Assembly (NCBI RefSeq): GCF_026151205.1
Contig: NC_087078.1
Location: 4,295,675-4,359,674 of the forward strand
DNA length: 64,000 bases
Direction: 5' to 3'
Source of the DNA: Bolinopsis microptera
Taxonomy: Eukaryota; Ctenophora; Tentaculata; Lobata; Bolinopsidae
This document shows, piece after piece, positions 63,601 through 64,000 of this stretch (positions within the stretch are counted from its first letter, which is position 1; each line of letters begins with the position of its first letter). The position numbers were made by a program, and so were the translations under genes. The notes beneath the pieces were generated by a model. It saw only the letters and a program-made list of their open reading frames with translations, searched no databases and was not told where the DNA came from.

Positions 63601-64000
63601 CATCTGACACTTGCACTGTGACTTCTCCACACAGCTCTCGTCCTCATCCCTTACCAACCCTGGAGAGCGAGGGTTTAATGATTAAGTACTGGGAGAATAT
63701 GTAGAATTAAAATATAACTTTTGAGACAAAGGTGGCAGAGAATTTTAGTAAGGTGTTTTATCCTTGGCCAATAATAGCAGCTGCATCTGTACCCATTATT
63801 TATTTTTTGATTTCCCCCTGAAATTTCATGTTGTAGAGGCTTTTACCAATGCAGCTTGTGCTTTACCTTGTTTAAAATATTCTTGTAATAAATATTACCA
63901 ACCTGGTGGACAGTTGCAGCCCTCCACTGTGGCTGTCTCATCACATCTCGGAGTTATACCAGACTTTAGATCAGAGCACGTGAGTTGGCATGACGACCCT
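11832..64000 (-). CDS. Giant gel-forming-mucin-like secreted protein (VWD-C8-TIL, three DNRLRE, S/T/P domains, CTCK), 5'-partial
   Basis: Exons in transcript order: 64000-63903, 63659-63548, 45232-45071, 43370-43267, 40123-39972, 39507-39435, 37516-37359, 37047-36921, 36743-36645, 36438-36363, 34391-34212, 33948-33865, 32716-32612, 30183-29999, 29823-29657, 28787-28702, 28544-21705, 21510-21369, 17357-16844, 16604-16482, 16276-16068, 15954-15784, 15653-15520, 15402-12468, 12214-12161, 11978-11832. Every joint keeps phase except 63548/45232 (2 to 1) and 21369/17357 (2 to 0). About 4,400 codons are visible. The order is TIL, TILa/VWC-like, VWD, C8, TIL, Thr-rich linkers, DNRLRE, long S/T/P, DNRLRE, DNRLRE, S/T/P, CTCK. 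VWD-C8-TIL assemblies and CTCK knots mediate disulphide multimerisation in mucins and von Willebrand factor. The S/T/P stretches should be densely O-glycosylated. An extracellular gel or glue role is inferred. It could be two genes if either phase break is a real boundary. Confidence 0.8.
12600..15240 (-). CDS. Second mucin (Ser/Thr/Pro) domain
   Basis: About 880 codons of almost pure Ser, Thr and Pro, built from imperfect repeats such as [25 protein letters not shown] and [12 protein letters not shown]. It follows the third DNRLRE domain and precedes the CTCK. There are no cysteines or hydrophobic segments. It is expected to be an extended, heavily O-glycosylated rod. The nucleotide repeats share units with the larger S/T/P domain in exon 28544-21705, suggesting common origin and exchange. 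The antisense strand is open for 602 codons, a by-product of codon choice. Confidence 0.9.
15241..16276 (-). CDS. Third DNRLRE (CBM96-like) domain of the mucin
   Basis: Exons 16276-16068, 15954-15784, 15653-15520 and the start of 15402-12468. Key stretches: [59 protein letters not shown] and MRPVLQICV. They match the DNRLRE/CBM96 pattern: DTY, an L-x-VG strand, R-SL-x-RFDL, an arginine-tryptophan W segment, W-x-x-NYGL and a closing RP-L strand. Known bacterial relatives bind polysaccharide. In metazoans the role is not established; carbohydrate or matrix binding is inferred. Family assignment was made by eye. Confidence 0.7.
16482..17357 (-). CDS. Second DNRLRE domain, later half, with inserted Val-Thr-Thr repeat
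   Basis: Exon 17357-16844 begins [14 protein letters not shown], matching the strand after RFDL in the sister domains. It then carries a run of about 20 Val-Thr-Thr triplets. It resumes with [17 protein letters not shown], which corresponds to [18 protein letters not shown] of the first DNRLRE domain. Exon 16604-16482 supplies the end ([23 protein letters not shown]). Both are phase 1 at their shared joint. The first half of this domain is probably exon 21510-21369, on the far side of the nested transporter gene. Direct joining of the two halves fails in phase. Confidence 0.65.
17050..17240. repeat. 9-bp coding minisatellite (Val-Thr-Thr)n
   Basis: About 20 tandem copies of gtggttact, nearly perfect (one gtggctact), within the mucin exon. 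All six frames remain open across it. The minus strand reads Val-Thr-Thr. A length-variable Thr-rich loop inside a globular domain is expected, and slippage polymorphism is likely. Confidence 0.95.
17358..18272. other. intron sequence upstream of the nested transporter
   Basis: AT-rich non-coding DNA between a mucin exon and the transporter start. A 12-bp inverted pair (gtttctcctctt/ctaatcaagagg-type) near 17990-18015 gives a small hairpin. No clear TATA or other promoter element can be assigned, though the transporter's promoter should be here. Confidence 0.45.
18273..19895 (+). CDS. SLC22-type organic ion transporter (MFS), single exon
   Basis: 540 residues, the usual length for SLC22 organic cation/anion transporters, starting at the ATG at 18273. 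TM1 ([17 protein letters not shown]) is followed by a large extracellular loop with several cysteines ([14 protein letters not shown]). The family motif DRFGRR lies at about residues 160-165 after TM2. Other family marks are [42 protein letters not shown] and the tail [10 protein letters not shown], which corresponds to the LPET end of the family. Twelve helices are expected at the plasma membrane. Substrate cannot be told from the sequence. The gene has no introns and lies antisense inside an intron of the mucin gene, which suggests retroposition or an ancient intron-poor nested gene. Confidence 0.92.
   Translation: MDEKQENGRKQKTGPEPERENKLGKGPLTIDEAVDRIYNGMNLKLILVFLTAIGTATQTPMQIYVTIFAGFIPYTQWECLSNKCAALLADTTDITGFYSRKTVCDNSLEAGTDFKWTSERTSFSIDWGLYCDAEAKFTTISSFFFIGATLGLLVCTAVFDRFGRRNGAIVGNLIGATATLIGTWAPSFEVMLVVRIFQGVGMFINLTGIYVWSLELTPTHLRTVTNGFIFMVWSGGYMLITLFGYLIPTWNYIFLTVGILNYILTIPLLIYPISPRFALVRGREEEAKRILESFSRLCNNETSMADVNLTYKKRVLTFFEQLKDFKIYPTLRKETLLGMVGWLIVAVLFYGFSFGWTQISSDLYTGHLAASMSKFAGYSSTIPLINWLGRKKALLSILAVGLFSNFLAMPDLQITKDWTLEYVACLIGNLTCSAAFGMMYLYSSELAPTSHRGMIMSLSSASARVGSFTGTYVGLLYAVADRRVPLAVFAGLTCIFMISVFLLSDPTGRRIPETPLDVEIMTGNTDFVEECEVVKNEAAN
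19896..20061 (+). other. 3' flank of transporter with poly(A) signal
   Basis: A short (ta)n and (catacata) run follows the stop. aataaa at 20041-20046 is a plausible poly(A) signal about 145 bp downstream. The flank ends at the 8-bp target site of the neighbouring MITE. Confidence 0.5.
20062..20287. mobile_element. hAT-like MITE with 8-bp target duplication
   Basis: Terminal inverted repeats of about 37 bp (ggacctttaccgattgttga ... tcaacaatgggtaaaggtcc) enclose further tagcgtca/tgacgcta palindromes. It is flanked by the 8-bp direct repeat AGTTTAAT (20054-20061 and 20288-20295). An 8-bp duplication points to the hAT or P superfamilies. It is 226 bp with no coding capacity. Confidence 0.8.
20296..21368. 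other. intron sequence
   Basis: Part of the mucin intron that holds the nested transporter. Short open frames have no domain features. A very short exon correcting the phase between 21369 and 17357 could lie here, but I could not identify it. Confidence 0.4.
21369..21510 (-). CDS. Second DNRLRE domain, first half (mucin exon)
   Basis: Reads [26 protein letters not shown] and [11 protein letters not shown], equivalent to the DTY..., L-x-VG and R-SLIRFDL segments of the sister domains. Phase 1 at its start fits the end of the giant S/T/P exon (CEVG). Its donor (CTCATG|gtaagt) is phase 2. The next recognisable exon (17357) needs phase 0, so a small exon of length 3n+1 may be missing. Confidence 0.65.
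21705..28544 (-). CDS. Giant mucin-domain exon (6.84 kb)
   Basis: One exon of 6,840 bp. It begins with the end of the first DNRLRE domain ([27 protein letters not shown]). About 2,220 residues of Ser/Thr/Pro follow without a stop, and it ends NSAIKCEVG at a consensus donor. Small repeats ([29 protein letters not shown]) are organised into higher-order units. One block ([11 protein letters not shown] ... [11 protein letters not shown]) recurs six times, with its antisense markers at 23084, 23909, 25067, 25883, 26801 and 27719. All spacings are multiples of three and two are exactly 918 bp. A long, densely O-glycosylated rod is expected. Length polymorphism is very likely. Confidence 0.92.
28702..30183 (-). 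CDS. First DNRLRE domain exons of the mucin
   Basis: Exons 30183-29999, 29823-29657 and 28787-28702, continued in the giant exon. Motifs in order: [86 protein letters not shown]. Phases 1-0-2-1 agree throughout. The first donor (ATCCAG|gtcccc) is weak but is the one that keeps phase. This is the most complete of the three DNRLRE domains and places them as a repeated module around the mucin domains. Confidence 0.72.
29050..29320 (-). mobile_element. tRNA-derived SINE
   Basis: The minus strand starts near 29318 with a tRNA-like head. A box-A-like TAGCGCCGTTGG is followed by a box-B GTTCGAAAC that matches the GTTCRANNC consensus. A conserved-looking body (ctactcagccgaatactcga, ggagctgcacattgcagc) follows. 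It lies in a mucin intron. The head does not fold into a full functional tRNA with an evident anticodon arm, so it is called a SINE, not a tRNA gene. Confidence 0.65.
30267..30418. mobile_element. Hairpin MITE, ttttgatgatagtt ends
   Basis: ttttgatgatagttggtgac at the left is inverted at the right (ctcactaactatcatcaaaa). A second inner pair is ccactcagtgttt/aaacactgagtgg. The loop contains gtcgacgtttcggcaacatg. A partial relative (acactgagtggagactttca, accaactatcaaact) lies at 53705-53751. Confidence 0.65.
30419..32611. repeat. intron with two small tandem repeats
   Basis: 30700-30930 holds six or so copies of a 37/44-bp unit (acactgtaccgcagcacagc, atttgttaagatcgcg). 31100-31232 holds two copies of a 66-bp unit (gctaaacggttgggagtttg ... 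ccggtaacgtac). From 31233 to 32611 I see AT-rich intron with nothing recognisable. Confidence 0.7.
32612..33948 (-). CDS. Thr-rich linker exons of the mucin
   Basis: Exon 33948-33865 ([17 protein letters not shown]...) and exon 32716-32612 ([20 protein letters not shown], then HCSCPHG) are both phase 1 at each end, so each can be skipped or duplicated without frame change. They form a short mucin-like bridge between the TIL domain and the first DNRLRE domain. The intron between them (32717-33864) shows nothing further. Confidence 0.65.
34212..34391 (-). CDS. TIL-domain exon of the mucin
   Basis: Encodes a trypsin-inhibitor-like cysteine-rich domain: [33 protein letters not shown] and GDKCEESC, with about 13 cysteines in 60 residues. 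It follows C8 directly, as in VWF, mucins and zonadhesin. Exon length 180 bp, phase 1 to 1. These domains in VWF-type proteins form part of the disulphide-linked assembly; protease inhibition is not implied. Confidence 0.85.
34741..35664 (+). mobile_element. LINE ORF1p-like open frame without reverse transcriptase
   Basis: Open frame reading through to TAG at 35664. The likely start is the ATG at 34834 (277 codons). It has a Gln/Lys-rich coiled-coil segment ([16 protein letters not shown]) and then the ORF1p-type RNA-binding region ([60 protein letters not shown]). This is the pattern of non-LTR retrotransposon ORF1 proteins. No endonuclease or RT frame follows. Inverted cgataaaaaacgatttt motifs flank it at about 34720 and 36255. 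It lies antisense in a mucin intron. Confidence 0.6.
35665..36362. other. downstream part of the ORF1-like element and intron
   Basis: Non-coding. It contains short tagttagtta-type runs and near 36240-36275 a cgttttttatcgttttttttt motif that is the inverse of one upstream of the ORF1-like frame. It may be the 3' region of that element. Confidence 0.4.
36363..37047 (-). CDS. C8-domain exons of the mucin
   Basis: Exons 37047-36921 ([34 protein letters not shown]), 36743-36645 ([29 protein letters not shown]) and 36438-36363 ([23 protein letters not shown]). These are the end of VWD and a textbook C8 domain: C-x-VVD-YYDNC-YDVC-C-L-DC-CLC, then a final C-x-x-x-G-x-x-I-x-W segment. Phases 2-0-0-1 match. 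C8 always follows VWD in gel-forming mucins. Confidence 0.9.
37359..43370 (-). CDS. VWD-domain exons of the mucin
   Basis: Exons 43370-43267 ([19 protein letters not shown]), 40123-39972 ([23 protein letters not shown]), 39507-39435 ([20 protein letters not shown]) and 37516-37359 ([33 protein letters not shown]). They give a full VWD domain with the GDPHYxTFDG start and the CGNFN calcium-binding-type end. Phases agree across all joints. The intron between the first two exons (40124-43266) is almost entirely a fold-back element, so the domain's coding continuity depends on splicing out a 3-kb palindrome. Confidence 0.92.
37517..37645. repeat. 15-bp tandem repeat abutting a splice acceptor
   Basis: About nine copies of a 14-15-bp unit (cttgtaatcaagata / cttgtaatcaatatt) directly next to the VWD exon. 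On the minus strand the unit reads attacaagtatcttg. The real exon boundary is attacag|gtatcttggg, so the repeat appears to be an expanded copy of the acceptor and exon start. Confidence 0.85.
37640..38765. repeat. 16-bp satellite (agttaaatctacagtg)
   Basis: Tandem copies of a 16-bp unit with a few variants (acattg, agagtt, tagatt). It is interrupted by the hAT-like element at 38290-38700 and resumes for three units after it. The same unit recurs at 45290-45745 and 46065-46225, and in the opposite direction at 46336-47105. Confidence 0.93.
38290..38700. mobile_element. Non-autonomous hAT element
   Basis: Terminal inverted repeats CAGTGATGCACGCCG ... CGGCGTGCATCACTG, flanked by a perfect 8-bp duplication ACATTGAG (38282-38289 and 38701-38708). 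Both ends are rich in cgccg repeats. It is 411 bp with no transposase. CA...TG ends and the 8-bp duplication are typical of hAT elements. It is inserted into the 16-bp satellite. Confidence 0.9.
38709..39434. other. satellite-associated repeat and intron
   Basis: 38740-38990 (ggtgagggatataagatata ... cataacctcataagtactta ... ttacctgtgtct) is repeated at about 45735-46050, and in part inverted at 46228-46335, always next to the 16-bp satellite. It is thus a mobile or duplicated unit that carries the satellite. The rest is unremarkable intron. Confidence 0.65.
40189..43138. mobile_element. Fold-back element with ~1.2-kb inverted arms and telomeric core
   Basis: Left arm about 40189-41370 and right arm about 41965-43138 are inverted copies of each other, differing at scattered positions. 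Ends are gtacagggaaatccgtctga and its complement, flanked by TA on both sides (40187-40188; 43139-43140). The central ~600 bp holds (TAACCC)n at 41429-41493. No transposase is recognisable; each arm has the same short meaningless frame. TA targets and long arms suggest a Tc1/mariner-like fold-back derivative; the family is uncertain. It fills most of the VWD intron 40124-43266. Confidence 0.8.
41429..41493. repeat. Interstitial telomeric repeat (TAACCC)n
   Basis: Nearly 11 perfect units of TAACCC, i.e. TTAGGG on the minus strand, the common metazoan telomere repeat. They sit in the unique spacer of the fold-back element. Confidence 0.97.
43515..44366 (+). mobile_element. Decayed LINE ORF1p-like element
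   Basis: From the ATG at 43515 an intact 104-codon stretch ([18 protein letters not shown] ...) with a coiled-coil ([20 protein letters not shown]) is followed in other frames by [38 protein letters not shown] and [15 protein letters not shown]. These correspond to the RNA-binding part of the ORF1p-like frame at 34834-35664. At least two frameshifts or stops separate them. No RT follows. It lies antisense in the intron next to the GDPH exon. It is a diverged copy of the same or a sister family. Confidence 0.55.
44367..45070. other. intron sequence
   Basis: Downstream of the decayed ORF1-like element. No further feature is seen. Confidence 0.45.
45071..45232 (-). CDS. TILa/VWC-like exon of the mucin
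   Basis: Reads [34 protein letters not shown] and [13 protein letters not shown]. It has eight cysteines in the C-x-x-C-x-C-x-W-x-C pattern that precedes VWD domains in VWF-type proteins. Phase 1 at both ends, and its 3' joint to the GDPHY exon is perfect. The 5' joint across the 18-kb intron is not in phase with exon 63659-63548. Confidence 0.75.
45290..47308. repeat. Large imperfect palindrome built on the 16-bp satellite
   Basis: Left arm, from about 45382: ggtggtgtt..., a block with gtcaattctttggtg (inverse), satellite 45580-45745, then ggtgagggatataag... to 45835. Right arm: the same blocks in reverse order, 46228-46335, satellite 46336-47105, then the gtggtacgtttaaat block to about 47308. 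The arms differ mainly in satellite length (about 165 bp against 770 bp). Additional forward satellite lies at 45290-45375 and 46065-46225 near the centre. Confidence 0.8.
47464..47572. repeat. 40-bp tandem repeat, about three copies
   Basis: The unit ccgtaatttacggcgtaaag followed by tataaactcaaagtgattta is repeated almost perfectly. Each unit holds a small palindrome (gtaatttac). Just downstream, 47722-47800 repeats 45850-45930 (aataatttgaggctctcaag ...). Confidence 0.85.
47801..50478. other. repeat-rich part of the 18-kb mucin intron
   Basis: 48418-48433 and 48700-48765 hold degenerate ccctaa/ttagggtt telomere-like stretches. 48517-48536 and 48838-48857 (aatcactctacagtcga / tcgagtgtagagtgatt) are inverted and may be ends of a hairpin element. 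49143-49186 is an alternating purine-pyrimidine acacgtgtgtacgcgtg stretch. 49708-49740 and 50078-50112 share an inverted ctgtatctcgacatacactg motif. No coding exon is recognised. Confidence 0.5.
50481..50878. mobile_element. MITE with CCTTATCGG...CCAATAAGG ends
   Basis: Terminal repeats of about 28 bp (ccttatcggtcataattatc acggaca and its inverse with few changes), flanked by TA at 50479-50480 and 50879-50880. The interior repeats gtccgtga/tcacggac motifs. It is 398 bp, non-coding. TA targets point to Tc1/mariner-type mobilisation. Confidence 0.8.
51144..52173 (-). mobile_element. Decayed pogo/Tigger-like DNA transposon
   Basis: Inverted ends ccttaattcccaaaaatttg / caaatttttgggaactaagg, flanked by TA at 51142-51143 and 52174-52175. 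The minus strand at 51683-51880 encodes [40 protein letters not shown] and NKYEDWYA, the VPAN-T-LQPLDVxxN signature of DDE_1 (pogo/Tigger/jerky) transposases. Only this C-terminal segment survives, so it is internally deleted and non-autonomous (1,030 bp). Confidence 0.8.
52242..52303. mobile_element. 62-bp hairpin MITE
   Basis: ccttgtcggacttttttgaa cggac is inverted as gtccgttcaaataaagttcg acaagg, flanked by TA at 52240-52241 and 52304-52305. It shares TA-CCTT ends with the elements at 50481 and 51144, so it is perhaps the smallest member of one family. Confidence 0.75.
52389..53144. mobile_element. Mariner-type non-autonomous element
   Basis: Ends caggatgggccaaaagtcag tgtgcaaacg and the inverse cgtttgcacactgacttttg gcccaccctg, about 30 bp, flanked by TA (52387-52388; 53145-53146). 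It is 756 bp with no recognisable transposase; a 66-codon frame inside has no DDE motif. An imperfect inner palindrome (aatcacgtgatt) lies near 52710-52745. Confidence 0.85.
53312..53534 (+). CDS. Possible first coding exon of an unknown plus-strand gene
   Basis: ATG at 53312 follows an acceptor-like tttttaacag. 74 codons run to a consensus donor (CCAA|gtaagt, phase 1). The protein is polar, with [20 protein letters not shown] and a Pro/Ala/Tyr-rich stretch, and has host-like rather than repeat-like base composition. No continuing exon is identified in the window, so it may continue beyond 64000 or be spurious. If real, it is a second gene nested in the mucin's long intron. Confidence 0.3.
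53598..53625. repeat. GC-rich short palindrome
   Basis: cgcgcgcgaagcgcgcg forms a strong small hairpin in otherwise AT-rich DNA. Its role is unknown. Confidence 0.6.
53784..54155 (+). mobile_element. Helitron-like element, forward copy
   Basis: Starts TCTCTACTATAATTCAG after an A and ends GGGCTTTCTAG before a T, with no target duplication. It shares gtacgaccgcccacgtgcaa, gttgcatagtaacc, ggctgtatcttcggttgtga and ccctgtgaccacggg with the three minus-strand copies nearby. It is 372 bp, non-coding. TC...CTAG ends and A|T insertion fit Helitrons. Confidence 0.7.
54900..55156 (+). promoter_or_regulatory. 5' region of the RTE-like LINE with tRNA-like head
   Basis: Begins ggttgagtggttaaggggtt, which resembles the D-arm/box-A region of tRNA-Ser or tRNA-Leu (GAGTGGTTAAGG). 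A clear box B is not seen. It could be an internal RNA-polymerase promoter remnant or coincidence. Confidence 0.3.
58030..59388 (+). CDS. LINE ORF1 with zinc-binding motifs
   Basis: 452 residues from the ATG at 58030. About residues 97-160 hold a PHD/zinc-ribbon-like cluster ([33 protein letters not shown]). About 230-310 hold CCCH-type fingers ([49 protein letters not shown]). The C-terminal part is polar with a predicted helix near [20 protein letters not shown]. Zinc-finger ORF1s of this layout accompany CR1-like LINEs in several invertebrates; RNA binding is the expected role. It overlaps ORF2 by at least 100 bp in another frame. Confidence 0.8.
   Translation: MSTVIPNFDEKIRLIIGNLLSKADPLPKTLLTAFDSSKDVSDNQTVLGGPRFQLATLNACALFLNIKTEEPKGNRIFSNKPSLAKRIILEIQSLYPAICPDCDIEYSTQFDSVTKPAACCFLCLQGCHDCDSFEPRVSSATSVWLCKACYETNLSNQSKAKSKAPSKLASKQQSGANTPSSQNQKKQHVSLDQDELQKKLSIVKSQEDEQHSVNDDKSQLPNLRLDEICSLLKLGKCPHGVSGKTPSNDQSACKMFHPPRCSKFIKNSTHRKFGCRRGDKCKFFHPQHCPTSLSDKSCYDEECLLVHTVGTKRHKPKERDSYRRDISDNRTSNDQKNKENNNNKRTRSSSQSHTKSTPHHENKDFLEIRSLLTNFQTTFQKEIENIKSSIVTQENRIASLFPSANQHIIRQFVPHGPPSQNIMFQHPVPQFQPQSRFPPPQANWSNILASGC
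59283..62393 (+). CDS. LINE ORF2: APE endonuclease and reverse transcriptase
   Basis: The frame is open from at least 59283, inside ORF1, to TGA at 62393. The ATG at 59676 is internal to the endonuclease and is unlikely to be the start. Endonuclease marks: [59 protein letters not shown] marks: [98 protein letters not shown]. The C-terminus ([17 protein letters not shown]) is typical of CR1/Jockey-group LINEs. Translation probably needs reinitiation or frameshifting after ORF1. Confidence 0.9.
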   Translation, partial: KPEHHVPTSCSPVPTAESFSSSPSELVEHSSIWLLNIQSFNPSTHSTSRWKASYLEDELRKEQAKNHTVPLIALTETWLKSYIEDAQLEIPGYSLFRSDREARVGGGVLLYTHDELPITNVQTYDDRYCQALMCTSESEKSIICVLYRPPECPVPSFKSCLDFIDQYIASGDGEYRLSLLGDFNIPLIGWSTNSILPGGSSCSTYSAALLLDFMSENLCTQHVLEPTRLRNVLDLYISNSEDLVSHVSISDTPLSDHRRVEIFLSYNPCSPTHSDPPDFIDSSFRSLDFNKADFSSINDMLSSVDWAQLINLCDKEDFPELFTLITLQICQIGCPKKIPPKTQTRSSVRIPSRRKRKLQTQLEAAKINPHSPPTQIESLNRKLALAHMDIRDAINQDLLYREQQAVSKVKENPKYFYSYAKKFSKKKSNISMLFDGNGAIKSNPKDIANLLQNQFLSVFSDPSKTRIDSASFSPPPIKHPFTDDMLNFSVDDIIKAIEDIKPNAASGPDEIPVTLLKNCKKALAEPMHIIWSRSLVTGEVPSFYKFSHVFPLHKKDSRAKPANYRPISLTSHVVKVYERVIRKKLVNYLEINNLICSKQHGFRSGRSCLTQLLHHFDDVLDSLSNNSDFDSIYLDYAKAFDKVDHKLLLRKLQLYGIHPKIIKWIESFLSDRKQAIVVDGHLSILALIISGVPQGTVLGPILFLIFINDIEHCIMHSIIRCFADDTRISIAIKSEHDVKLLQEDLQNVIDWSERNNMALHKDKFEYMCHKFNHQYVLSELPFVVEHYQYSVSKDTILEPIHQLRDLGVIVSSDLSWSPHIRAIADKARQKASWVLSVFHTRSHSIMLTLYKSMVRSLIEYCCPLWHPSKISDIQELESVQKAFTARISGMRDLHYWDRLVYLSLMSLQRRRERFIILHMWKILHGKTSNDLNVLFVSRPRLGNLAVIPSKRRTSSTANLTLFDNSFAVQGPKLWNAIPYHLNVIQDLEHFKDKLTKFMLSLPDKPPIRGYTPPNTNSLLCWRNERDSTSLWGGQKM
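63380..63547. other. end of the 18-kb intron
   Basis: AT-rich with short attatag/tagtaaca repeats, up to the donor of exon 63659-63548. Confidence 0.5.
63548..64000 (-). CDS. TIL-domain exons of the mucin at the window edge
   Basis: Exon 64000-63903 (cut by the window; [26 protein letters not shown]) and exon 63659-63548 ([31 protein letters not shown]) join in phase 1. They form the second part of a TIL domain followed by a VWC-type start, the order seen at the end of a VWD-C8-TIL unit. This implies at least one more VWD unit to the right. The last donor is phase 2 and does not fit the exon at 45232. Confidence 0.8.

Overview
This is an AT-rich metazoan chromosome segment with GT-AG introns, extracellular multidomain genes, CR1/Jockey-like and RTE-like LINEs, a tRNA-derived SINE, Helitron-like elements, many MITEs and TTAGGG-type telomeric repeats. 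The mix fits an invertebrate, perhaps a non-bilaterian such as a cnidarian, sponge or placozoan. The species cannot be fixed from the sequence.

Layout: (1) 1-1842 is a 36-bp satellite. (2) 2183-10864 (+) is the 3' part of a receptor gene with sushi repeats, an Ig-like domain, one membrane helix and a basic tail. Its last intron holds a 59-bp minisatellite with two Helitron-like insertions. (3) From 11832 to the right edge, the minus strand carries about 26 exons that I rebuilt by splice phase. They encode a very large gel-forming-mucin-like secreted protein: TIL, TILa/VWC-like, VWD, C8 and TIL domains, short Thr-rich linkers, a DNRLRE (CBM96-like) domain, a ~2,200-residue Ser/Thr/Pro domain, a second DNRLRE domain, a third DNRLRE domain, a ~900-residue Ser/Thr/Pro domain and a C-terminal cystine knot (CTCK). 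The 5' end lies beyond 64000. Two exon joints do not match in phase (45232/63548 and 17357/21369), so an exon is missing at each or the model is wrong there.

(4) A complete intronless SLC22-type transporter (18273-19895, +) lies inside a 4-kb intron of the mucin gene, antisense to it. (5) The mucin introns are packed with repeats: a 2.95-kb fold-back element with a telomeric core inside the VWD intron, a 16-bp satellite with a large imperfect palindrome, RT-less LINE-ORF1-like elements, and an 18-kb intron with a triple nest. In that nest a head-to-tail array of Helitron-like elements was invaded by a 3.5-kb RTE-like LINE, which was itself invaded by an apparently intact 4.6-kb CR1/Jockey-like LINE.

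The host genes concern the cell surface and secretions: a receptor-like membrane protein, a giant mucin with probable carbohydrate-binding modules and an organic-ion transporter. Nothing shows that they are co-regulated. The most notable find is the mucin's architecture, VWD-type assembly domains joined to repeated DNRLRE modules between hypervariable mucin domains.
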